This document shows positions 21,981 to 34,000 of a stretch of 64,000 nt of DNA, piece after piece. The first letter of the stretch is position 1. Each line of letters opens with the position of its first letter. The translations under genes were made by a program, and so were the position numbers. The notes below the pieces were generated by a model. The model was not told the origin of the DNA and did no database searches. It saw only the letters and a program-made list of their open reading frames with translations. This DNA is from Anarhynchus alexandrinus (Eukaryota; Chordata; Aves; Charadriiformes; Charadriidae), in NCBI GenBank assembly GCA_008711295.1, contig VUYV01000155.1:1-64000 (forward strand), written 5' to 3'.

Positions 21981-24900
21981 GCTGCACGACTGGTGAGGGG
22001 AGGCAAGCAAAGCAGCAGCAGATCAGGTAGCCCTGGAAATCGTGGTTGTGTGTGGGGCATGCACGCTTCCTTATTGCTTGGTGAAGGAGTGGCAAACATT
22101 TCCTCACATACCTTCTTGAATTCCAAAAGGTTTTAGACTTCAGACCATCCTTCTCAGAAACAGCAAGATCTCTATTTTGCACTACTTGTGCTAGTTGTTT
22201 AGGACATTTAGGAAAACTTGTGCTTTAAACATTTTATGCCTAGACTGTGTTTTCTTGAATTGTTCTTAACCTGAATGAATCTCACGAGTTTAAAGAATAA
22301 TTTTGTCTCCTAAGTATTTTGCTGAAAGTCCGCCCTAGAGTTTTAAAATAATACTATAATGAAAACTGAATGAAATACATCACTGCATTTAACCTGTTCT
22401 GCCATGTTAATTTGCTATGGACACAGGTAGACTTAACACCAGAAAGAAACCAGCTTGATATAATAGATGAACTTATTGTGTTACGTCTAATATATGTCAT
22501 AGCCAGGCCTAAACACACAAACCAATAACATCAGTTATTTCTATCAAAAATGTGAGATTTTTATTCTGAGAGACAGAAGACACCTACCGAGGTATAGATA
22601 TACTGAAGTATATCTATCAAAAGTTATCCATCTTTCATTTAATGTAACAGAAGATAAAAAGAATAAACAAACATGAAACAAAAAGGAAACACAAGAAAAC
22701 ACGGACTGCTGAATAGAAAGTAATCCAGTGGCATTTGTTTATTGTGCATATCTACAAGAATGGGATATACCTCTGGGTGCACACATGGTACCTCATCCCA
22801 GGAACACACTGAAAATGAATGCCACAGGACAACCTGCTTAAGATATGACCAATAACTACTAGTTATCTGTACATATATTAAAATGGTATTTATGCTTCTC
22901 AGGGTGCCTTGTGTAATTTCTTGCAAGCAAGGAACCCAGAACCTTAGACTTTATAAAATGTGTGTGTATCCTCTTGAGCTGGACAGCAAGTCCACCAGCA
23001 TGGGGCAGTAGCTATCCCATAAATCTGCATAAATGCTTCAGTCATTAGAGACGAATAAAGACACATATTGTCTTAGCAAAGTAAAAAAAAAGAACATTGA
23101 TATTTTAGGTCGACTGTCAAAAAAAGGAGTATCTCCTAAAGATAAAAGTACTTGTTAATTATTTTTTTTCTGGGATCAATTTCAAAAGTGCAATTCTGAA
23201 AGAAAAGAAGAGACACTTTATGTACTTTTTCACAGCCTGTTTATGACTTAAAGACCTCAAAGTGAAATAACTGCAAAGTCACAGACACCGAGTCCTTTTT
23301 TTCCTTACTGAAAGCTGTTCTCACCTATGTTGGCAGCCACCCCATGCAATGGCATACACCTGCCTGGAGGCTCAATTATTGGGATCAGGCTACAAAACCA
23401 CAACAGTTAAATTTCCCTTCACAGTTCCTAGTTGGTCAGGGAATTTTAAAAATTATTATATTTTGAAACATGCATTTGTGTGAAATCTAACCTGTCACTA
23501 GATGGAATCACTGTTTCAAACACCACAGTGTATTTCTATAATTACATGGAGTGAAGCAGTCATATCATGTATGGGCAATTTACAGTTTTTGAGTGCTATC
23601 TAATCCTGCTAGAAAGGATGTTACGATGTAATTGTTTTGTGACAAACTTCTTTTAAGCCGGAATAGTGAGTTGCTTTTGCCTCCTGAACAGCATTTTCTC
23701 TATATCCATGGTGGACATTTGCATGTATGCCAGGAACCTGCACTAAAATTTACATTTTTAGACATTAATGTGATGGTTATTTCAATTGCGCTTACTTCCT
23801 GCGCTGCATTTAAATAAAAAGCAGAGTCTTAGGACTTAATACCAAGACTACTATGGAATGCTCCGATGTTTTCCAGAAAAACACAGTTCCAAGGATTCTT
23901 GCCTAGGGCTCTTCTTCAAAATATAGTCTTTATTGATAGTGGCAGAAAATCATTTTTCATATTATAATTCTTCCAATAATAGGTAACAGCAAACAAATTC
24001 CTAGCGAACAAATGTTATGAAAGCACAGAGAATATCAGCACCTTTGTTGAATCCTGGAATGCCTTAATTTCTGATATCAATGCAAGCTATTAATGAACTT
24101 CATTTTCTGCAGTTGTCTGTACATCCTAATTTACAAGCAAGAAATCTACTTTGATCCTTATTGTATGCCTGTGCTGTTTTAATATTCATCTAAATAGATG
24201 TATAGCAAAAAATCTAAAAGTTTTGTAGTTGCTTCTCTCCCTGCTGAGATAGATAACCAGGAGAACAAACATTAAGCATTCTGAGGAAAGAATATTACGG
24301 CTTCAGAGATATAACAGTACACAAAGCATAATATAGTACAGAAGAGTGATGTTGACAGTTTTATAAAAAGATCACAACTAGTACTATACAGTCACTTAAG
24401 TAATACAAAACTATTTTTTTAGTCCTGCCTAGACTAAAATTCCTAAATAAACAAAAAAGAAAAGACCTGTGGGGAATAATAAAATTTCTAGGTAGTGAAA
24501 TGCGAGCAAGCTACCAAACAGAAGTAAACCAGAAGCAAACAAAATCAAAAGCTTAAAACTGACATTTCAAAAGAAAGCTGGAAGACGGCTGTCGGTCTGG
24601 GAATATGTGTCAAAACTCAGGTTGGAATTACAGGCAAGACCATTTTGAAGTAACATAATCACTTGCTTGTCACAGTCTGGAGAGCCATGTGATAAACAAC
24701 ACGAAGAATTAGCCATGGTCTGTCTAAATGCAGACAAACCAAAAAAGATCCTGCAGATAAACAGCTGAAGAGATGAGCGTCTAATAATTAACTCAGTCTG
24801 ACATTAAAGACTGAGGAGTTTAAAAGGCTTTAGGTAGTCTGCAACTGTAATTTTCTTCTCTTTCCAGGCAAACATCCTAAAGAAAAGGTTCCTCTCACCT

Positions 24901-27490
24901 CCACCCACACACCCTGAGGAATTATCAGAACAAGTGAAGGCAACATAACAAGGAAAGACAAAAGGCCTTGTGCAACCTCCGTGGCAAACAATTCTCTTTT
25001 TGCAGGTGTTTGCCCAAAGGGAAAAGAAATCCTCACCACAGTTACTTACATATGGGAGAAAACAGCTGTAGCAACCTGGAAGAGGAGCTAAACTATTACC
25101 ATGCCTGTACACCAATATTACCAGTTCTGTGAATCTCCCACCAGCAGGATGACCAAACTCATCAAGTCGTGCTTTTTCTTTAACAGAAAGTTACACTCAG
25201 TGAAACATTTAATCTTAAAAACGGTAAGGAAAGCATTTTCTAGCACTTTCAGACATAAGAACAAAGCTTTTTGCTCTTGCTACTCAACAGCCACTGATAG
25301 TGTTTACATTTCACTTCAGAAGAATTGTTTCAACACTTCAGCCAGTGCAATTGCTTGTTTCTTATAAGGCCCTTCAACTTCAAAATAACAAAATAATATA
25401 CATGTAACCCTTCCCAGTTCAAACTTTCTGCCTGAAGTAAGTCGTTTTCATAAACTGAAAAGTCATGGTTTATTTGCTCTTCTTAAAGAGATTATGGCCG
25501 AGTATGTATACTTATGGCTTAGTAAGAGACATTCTTTTGGAAATATGAATTGGGTTTAAGGAAATATAGAGTCAGAGTCTTGCTTGCTCTCTTAGCTGTG
25601 ACTGGTGCAGGGTGGGCTTCTGTGAAGAGAAGGGGAGACACACATTCATCCCTCAGAAATACCAGTAGATGTCATTTGGAAATCACTTCAGTGATAACAC
25701 GGCATATTAATTCAGCTTTACCCATCCTGTGTCCTGCAGGCTACATCCTTCCCTTGAGAATAATTCATTCTGGGCACTTTTGAAACTAGTTAAGGAATAT
25801 CCTTTATCCTGCTTGGGCTGGACAGGTTGTTTTGATGCTTTACACTTTATCTTTATTTTTTTTTTTCCCCTTCCATCACACGAAGAACATGGAAACAGAC
25901 ATTTAATTACATAACCTTGTGCTGTCACATATCAAGAAGAGCTCCCAACATGTGGCAGGAATGCCTGCATTTTTGTCATATGCCAGTCACATCTCCAGAT
26001 ATGTAACAAGAAAGAGGATATGGACTACTGATTTGTATCCAGACCAGTTTACACGTACTCAAAATACAAGATCTTTTTCAGGCTCAGAATACACTAAGAT
26101 TGAACCATTATCTATATGGTTGTTCAAGCAAGAATTCCCTTGCTTGATGTCTTTGAAAGTACCTTTAAAAAAAGAAAGAAGTAATGTTTTTTTCAATTTT
26201 TAGGGTGGACTTAATGAGACTTAGTGTTGAAAGTGATTGACTATGTGAAGATAGAAAGATGTAAGCAGAACGACAGATAGTGTTTCTTAGTCTAGGGAGG
26301 ACAACTTTTTTGCTCAACTGAAAAGGATAACCTAAACAGTATATCAGAAAATATGTATGTGCCAATATACAAAGGACATTTTATAACAAGTGCATTTTAT
26401 TTAAACAAATGTTCTTCAGTACATAGAGAAATCATGATGACCTTTTCAAGTATCACTATTTCTAGACTCTTCTTTACCCTTTACCACATCCATTGTTACA
26501 GTCTATCTGGAAAAGCCTGAATGAGAAACTATAAACCACCAAATGTCAAATTAAATGTCATCATTAACTTTAATGTGTTACTGTTCGTCATAATAAGTCT
26601 AATCTTGAAACAACTCATAACAGTTAGAAACTTGTGTAGCCTTACTGGCAATGGAACTTCTCCTAACTTACATGCATCACAGGAAGACCAGGATTGTATT
26701 GTGTGTCCTAAATATAGCAAAATTTGCCTTCTATTTAAACAGTTTCGTAGCATCTGTGAGTAGATCTTCTCATTTTTACTGTATTATTCCTTAAATTGAA
26801 ATATTTTGGTAAGGACTTTTCTTCTTTTGAACTGAACAATCAGTATGAAACATTCCAGTTGAAATGAACGCAGTGTCCTGCCAGCAGCTAGAGCAGTCAG
26901 GAAGAGCAAAAAGTGCAAAGTACAATTCATTTTAAGGCCTTCAAAACAAGAATAAATCACACCATAGCCTCACACTAAGAAGCCTTTTTGTATTAAAGTT
27001 TTACCATAAAGTTCTGACAATCTAAACTCCTTTCACCCTGTATTCAAAAGAAACAGCTCATTTGTTTACATTGTTAATATTAAAAACAAATTACTTAGTG
27101 CATTACAATGCATTTTGCATTTCTTTCTTTTCCTGTAAAACTTAAAATCACAAAATTATATGTAGCTGCTTCCAGCATTAGAGTAACAAAAGGAAAAAAA
27201 ACCCAAAGAAGAATATATGTTGCCTTTTCAGAATTCATTTGAACTTTTGTATTATACATTTAAACATTTTGCTAGAATCTGTTCTGAGGTGTTAGCCTTA
27301 GCAGGATGGACACTACGTAGATAATATGCAAGCAGCATTTAATTATAAAGCTGTGTTCTCAATACCCAAATAACAAGGCTTCAGCACATGGTTCTTTTTG
27401 ATCATAATTTCTTGATTGACTTGTATAATCTTGAACATGATAGAGATTTTGAGGCATAGCAAAGAGCTGGATTAGCACAGCTTGCTGAGC
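21981..27490. other. AT-rich non-coding stretch
   Basis: No gene recognised. The stretch holds A/T runs (for example near 23,083 and 25,857) and a slightly GC-richer pocket at 24,840-25,090. Short frames at 25,101-25,367 and 25,919-26,203 have no recognisable homology. Confidence 0.6.
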
Positions 27491-28081
27491 TGGAGCCCTC
27501 AGCACAAGAAAGACACGTTGAGGGAGGTGATTCTGCCCCTCTACTCCACTCTCATGAGACCACACCTGGAGTACTGCATCCAGCTCTGGAGCCCTCAGAA
27601 CAGGAAAGACATGGACCTGTTGGAGTGGGTCCAGAGGAGGGCCACAAGAATAATCAGAGGGCTGGAGCACCTCTCCTAGGAGGACAGGCTGAGAGAGTTG
27701 GGGTTGTTCAGCCTGGAGAAGAGAAGGCTCCAGGGAAACCTTATAGCAGCCTTCCAGTCCTTAAAGGGGGCCTACAGAAAAGATGGGGACAAACATTTTA
27801 GCAGGACCTGCTACGATAGGACAAGCGGTAATGACTTTAAACTAAAAGAAGGAAGATTTAGACTAGCTATAAGGAAGAAATTTTTTACAACGAGGGTGGT
27901 GAAACACTGGCACAGGTTTCCCAGAAAGGTGGTAGATGCCCCATACTTGGCAACACTCAAGGGGAGGTTGAAGTGGGTTCTGAGCAGCCTGATCTAGTGG
28001 AAGATGTTCCTGCTCATTGCAGGGCAGTTGGACTAGATGATCTTCCAACCCAAACTATTCTATGATCCTATGATTCTATGA
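27491..28081 (+). mobile_element. CR1 LINE fragment C, 5'-truncated with odd 5' end
   Basis: This plus-strand CR1 copy runs to 28,081, ending in ATTCTATGATCCTATGATTC plus the last octamer bases. It is the same subfamily as fragment B, in opposite orientation. CR1 body homology starts at about 27,517. The 25 bases before it (27,491-27,515) are not the expected upstream CR1 sequence but a second copy, with two differences, of 27,587-27,611. This points to template switching or a local duplication at the 5' end. About a dozen bases of the 3' UTR seen in fragment B (after GATGATCTT) are missing here. Confidence 0.95.
27517..27997 (+). pseudogene. CR1 ORF2 tail in fragment C, one in-frame stop
   Basis: The CR1 ORF2 C-terminal tail is read in one frame from [19 protein letters not shown] through [18 protein letters not shown] to the normal TAG terminus at 27,995-27,997. 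The only interruption is an internal TAG at 27,677-27,679, at exactly the same codon as in fragment B. There is no frameshift. The part encoded lies downstream of the catalytic FADD box, so no enzyme could be made. The adjacent 25-bp 5' duplication happens to be in the same frame (offset 96 bp), giving WSPQHKKD ahead of WSPQNRKD. Confidence 0.9.
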
Positions 28082-31000
28082 AAGCAACACAAGCTATTTC
28101 ATTTCTTCTTTGTCTTCTTCACAGGGCTAGAAATCACACTAATTCCCCCATTAAGATATTTTACGCGAATACATTTTACAGAATTCTGCTTTAGTCTGGA
28201 AACTGATAATCCATGAATAACCTAGAATAACTCAAAGAAAATTATGAAGTCGGGTCCATCAACATTATGCTTTCTTCTTTCTCCATCTCTTTAGATTTCA
28301 TCACGGTTGGTGAAAGGATGACTGGAGTCACTGCTTGCCTCGCGTCTATGTAACCTTGATTTCAAAGCTGCCTAAACACATCGAGTTCACAGTAAGGTGT
28401 TGTGGACAAATACCAAAAGTCTTCTTTTCATTTGCCTAAAATTCACAGTCTTAGCTATCAAAATAAAATTTGACAAAGAATACTTCTATAAAGCTTTTCC
28501 ACAAGTTTTTTTTATGATTAAATACTTTTTCCTTATCAGCTTCTCTGTCTAAAAAAGCCTAAAAACAGAAGACAGAGGACTGTGATACACTTAGAGGACA
28601 GCAGCAGTACTTACTCCCCTTCAAATGCTCTGTTTGGTCCTAAGAGAATACACCTGCCTCTCTGAAGCAGTTCCATCCACTCCCCAAAGAAGAACCTGAA
28701 GAATGCGGCTGCAGTTATATTTAAAACTCACATGTAGGTTCTCCTGGTCCCTGAAGAGCATCGTGAACTGAAACAGGCTTCAGGGAAAACAGCATATTTG
28801 ATAATTAGTCCCTTTGAAACAGCCTCCGTTCCTCTAGATATGGCATACTTCAGAATATTTTAATGACTGTAAAAGGAATTTGAAGATCCTGAAGTGTCAA
28901 AAATGGTCTCATGGAACCGTTCAGCCTTCGTGAGGACATTCAGAGCATATCAGCTGTCTTCAGGTGATACACCAGACTCCCTGCACTCAACCCTCAGACT
29001 TCACATGCTCAAGCTATTAAAAAAGATGCCATGTTCAATTTAGGGTGGAATATTATAGCCGCTTACTCTGCTAACAGTGCTCATCCTTACAGTGTGTCTT
29101 CCTCATGTCTCATCCCTCAATGCAGGAGACTCTTCTACCCATTTTGAAACACTGACCTCCATAGCTTACTTTAAAAGTAAGTTGCACCTACATATACACT
29201 ATACATTAAACCCTCGAGCTGAGAGCGTGGCTCCACAAGCTCCAGACTGCTGTGTCCCCCACAGTCAGTGACAGATCTCAGCATGCATGTCGCAGCTAGT
29301 CACAGCCTGGAGCAGGTGAGCCCTGAGCCTGGCAGCCTTCTCTTCATCTACATCTATTCCTGGGAGGACGGATCCGGGACGGACTGTTTTGTAGTGCTGG
29401 TAGCTGCCTCCATTCAACCCACCCTTGGAACCTGCCTTCCAGAAATAGATGGCAGAACAGGTCCTGAAATAGATGACTCCGGAGCTGGCTGGGATTCTTC
29501 CTCCATTCCCGAGGTCTAGGGTCTTAGCTCAGCTGAGCTGCGACCCTGTTTAGAATGACATTTCCACTTTCCTCTGTTCCCGGGAGGCTGATGTCAGACC
29601 TGCCCACCCCGCAGACAGACCCAAAGTGCCCCAACGTGCGCAGCACCACGTTAAAAGGGCAGCAGGCTTTTGCCTGGTGGAAAGAAGAGAAGCTCATATT
29701 TTCTTATTTGCTGGGGAAAACAAGCACGTTTTTGAAGAATTGTGTTTTCATGTTTTCAAACGCTTTCCCATTTTTGCTTTAAAAATAAGCAGTCCTTAGC
29801 GACAGATTCTGCTAGGAGACAAATATCCAAACTCAAAAAATGCAAAAATAACCTTAGATCTTAAGTGGATTTGCATTTTCTTACCAATATTTTGCCGGGT
29901 ATTATTAATTTTAAACTCAATGAGTTCTCTTTGGGTATGCTGAAAATCTGAAAGGTTCCTTTTTAGTACCAGTTCAATTAACGTCACGGCACATCCCAGC
30001 ATTCTGTGATTAGGGAGGCAAAATTTACTGGCGCCCTGCCATCCCCAGCCATCTTCCAGTTGTATTTATAGCCTAGGGAAGTCCCAATGCTACTTTTACC
30101 ACATATGTGCAGTACAAGTTAATATCTTTTGTATCTGGGCTTCTCTTCAAAGCTGTTAACTTGGGACAGTAGAGCAGGCACTGTCTGGGAAGTTACCTAC
30201 CAGATATACCTCCTAGTGACAGCACAGAGATCTAATGGAAATTCGACTGAATGCATTGCACCAGTTCTCTGTTTAAATTATGCTACAATTTGACTGGAGC
30301 AGAAAGGGCGAGTTAGACCGGAGCTTTCATTATAGGTTTTAGTTTATATTTTGCAGTTTGCCACAAATTGCTCAGTATTTCAATACAAAATATGTATTTA
30401 CCGTTCTTGAATGATTCATAATACATGCAACTCTCTAAGGTGCACAGACAATGCGTGTGTGCCTGTAATACAAAGCTTTTGCCTGGTAAGCTGTAAAATA
30501 AGTATTCCAGATACTCACTATATAAAATACTGTGCTTAACTATAGAGAAGGTACAAGGTAATTTAGCATTTATTGTTAGAGGCAGCATAATGAATTGAAT
30601 TATTTTATGTCAACAGATTTCTGAAACCAATTAAAACATTTTAACAGCGTGCAAACAAATACAAAACCATTCCCAGGACTGCTATTGTAATTTACTTTGA
30701 TATGTTCTTAAAACTAATCTGGGCCATGTCAGGTTAGAAATCACAGCACAATACACATTATTAAGCTCTTGCTTACAGACCGGCTGCTGTGGTTTTACTG
30801 TCATGAAAGCCTGTTATTTGATCAAGGACAGGACAAGATCTGTCCTTCAAAAACCTAATAACAGCATGCAGCTTGGGTTTTGTTACGCTTTGCTGCAAGA
30901 AAAGTCCTAAACATATGACATAATTTTTTATTTCTTGTATTTAATATATATAAATATATACATATATTTTACAGAGCTAATGTAGACAAGATATTTGTTT

Positions 31001-34000
31001 CATATACAGATATTTTCTTAGGAGTTGAAATACTGGAGAAACGAGTTTGGACATAACATTGAGCAGCATGTTAAATTGTCCTTATCACAAAGAGTCCAAT
31101 ACAGAAGTCTGCAAAAGGATCCCTGGCTATCATGACAAATGTGAAGAAAAGCAAGCAATGGAAGGTAACAGCACAGCAGCAGTGATGTTACTGAATTTAA
31201 GTGAAAAATTAACTACTGCAAATTAGAAAGTGTTGTACTAGGCACCTCATTCATGACTACGTGACAAGCTGCGAGTGCTGGTTCATCATACAGCAAGAGT
31301 GCAGTTCGCATTTCTTATATGTTCCAGCGCTACAAAAGTGCTTTAAGAATCCAGAACTAGAAAAATAATACTGCCACTGAAACTGGGACTAAGCGATGCT
31401 GTGACAGTCTTTCTAGCCATCCTAATGACACATAAATAGCAAAAGTGAGAAGGATTTTATTGATCATATTTATTAGGAAAACAATTATCTATTGTTTATG
31501 TGCCTGTCTTCTGAAGTATGGAAAAATCCTTTGGAAATGCACTATTATACAGAGCATGGAAAGAAGAGACGCTGTACAAATTTGTATTTTGCTAAACAAA
31601 GTCCAAACCCCTAAACAAAATTCAGTTTTCTTTGTAGTTAATTTTCATGCTGATGAATTAAGCAATCCATAAAAAGAGGCAGAAAAATTGTCTGGTCAGA
31701 AGTTACTAGCACTGGAAATGTTTTAAAATAGCCAACTTCCAGAACTCTGTAAAGAAAACAAAAGGAAAATGAAAATGCTTTTCTGTATAGGGCTGTTCAC
31801 AACCAAGAGAGTTCAGATATGGGATTCTGAGTTCTATTCCTGTGTTGAATCAAATTACATGTTTCCAATTTCCTAGATTTCTGCTCTCCTGTTCAGAAAT
31901 CCCATTTTGGTGCTATTAAGATGTGACATTAATTAATCTGTAGAATATTTAAGATTCTTGGATGGAAGATCCTATGCTACTGCACACATTATTACTGAAT
32001 ATATGACAGCTCAGAAACAGAAAAAAGAATCAGCACAAAACCATACAGATTTAAAATTACCATAAATAAAAAAAAAAAAAATTACCGCCCCTTCTCCATC
32101 CACAACCTGATTTTTAAATATATCTCCTCTCTCACTCACTAATCAGATAGTTCTTACTAAGCCAAGTAGCAGATACTTTTAATGTTTATACCTACAATTT
32201 TCAAATATTTATTTGGATCCTTTGCAAATCCAGTCTTTTTCAAACTTGAGGTTATTATCTTTCACAAAGCAGAATCCTAAATCAGTTGCAAACAATGGTG
32301 TAAGCCCAACTGAATTTGAAAGCAGACCTCTTTTGTTATCAAACAAGTGGAACTGTCTTTGAGGAAGGCTCAGCTTCCAGATCCATTGTCCTTTTTGGTT
32401 CATTGTCAAGGTGTACCGCAAGAAGTGTACTTTTATAAAACTTATTGGATGTACAAGGTAAAAAACGGAGAAATAATTTTATTTATAATTTTTCATGATA
32501 GCTTTTATTGTATTTCAGCGGTTGTCTTTTATTCCTGTCTTCAAGATCATCTAAAGCCAAGAACAGGCAGTTCTTTTATGAAGCTCAAGAAATACACTTA
32601 ATGAGCAAACATACGTAAAAATTAATTTAACATATTTTGCTGTAAAAATTCATTGCAGTATCTTTTCAATGGAGCAATAATCTATAAAATGGAGTTCTTG
32701 GAATTTCTACAAAGCCCAAGTATGCAAGATATGAAACTACAAAATTCATTTTCTGATATGCAACAAACAAAAGCAAAATCTGGAAAAGTAAGTGTCCAGT
32801 CACTCGTCTGGCAAGTAACGGGACTGAGGTTTTAAGCAGCTCAGTTTCAGATTTTAAATCTCCAGACTTTCACTAAAGAGATTGCATTGGATCATCAAAA
32901 TCTGATTAAAACTGAAAACATCTGGATACTAAAGTAACAATGCACATTCCCTGTAACTGGCTTTGAACCTAAAGGCAGGTCAGGGCTTGACTTTTTTAAA
33001 ATGGCAATACTTGCAGTATTTTTTCAGAAAACACCACATTCCATTTTGTTGTCCTGTGCTACTGTATGTGCTATGAGACTACTGCTTTTAATGCCAAAAC
33101 ACTGTAATGGGAACTTAACATGAGTGTGGCAAAGAAACCTGATGCATTAGTTAAAAAGAAAAAGTGGTTTAAATTTCCACCCCAGCCATATTATTTCTCT
33201 CTCTAAATAGACAAAGATTGGAGTCCTTGTGGCACAGTGTTTTATAACTGGATGCATTGTCTTGATCTTGTGAAAACTGTTCCTGTCCTTCCCTCTCTGC
33301 CTTTCTGCATCCCAGTCTCTTTCTCACCATCAGCCCAAATACATCCAAATCAGGTAGGGCAAAAAAGCTCCACACATTACCATTTGTGACTTGCTGCTTT
33401 TGCAGTTTTGGGTCCCCTTCATTCCCTGTGAAGTTAGGGTCAGCCTTGCAGAAAAGTGAGGCAACAGCATTCAGGAGAGACAATCAGACTCTGAAGAAGT
33501 CTCTCTTGATCAAATGCTCTGCTTCCTTTTTAGTAAGCATGCCATGCCAACAAATAACTGGGGAAAGAGGAGGAGATATCAAAGATTCACTTGTTTTTGA
33601 AATGCTAAGTATTCCTCTTATAGAGCAAACTGCCAATGTTTTGTACCTGCTACACATAGAATTAATTTAAAAATAAATAGCTGGTTACGTCTGAGACATT
33701 TTAACAAGGATTATGCAGACGTGCAGTTGAAAACTTTAAGAATGTTATTAATGTATTACATCAGGAAATGGTGTGGTCTGTAAAATTAGAGTATTTTCAA
33801 ATAAGGAGAATACTGTTTATAAATAGGAGGATGCAATCACGAGAAAATTAGACAGAGAGATTTTAGAGAGAACAATTAAAGATCATGTATGACTCAATTG
33901 CAGAAAATAATTCCAGAGATGAAACTACTCCTTCTTTTCTGTTATTCAGTTAATGTCAAGTATTAACATGTGAAATTAGTTGCAAATACTCTTTATATTT

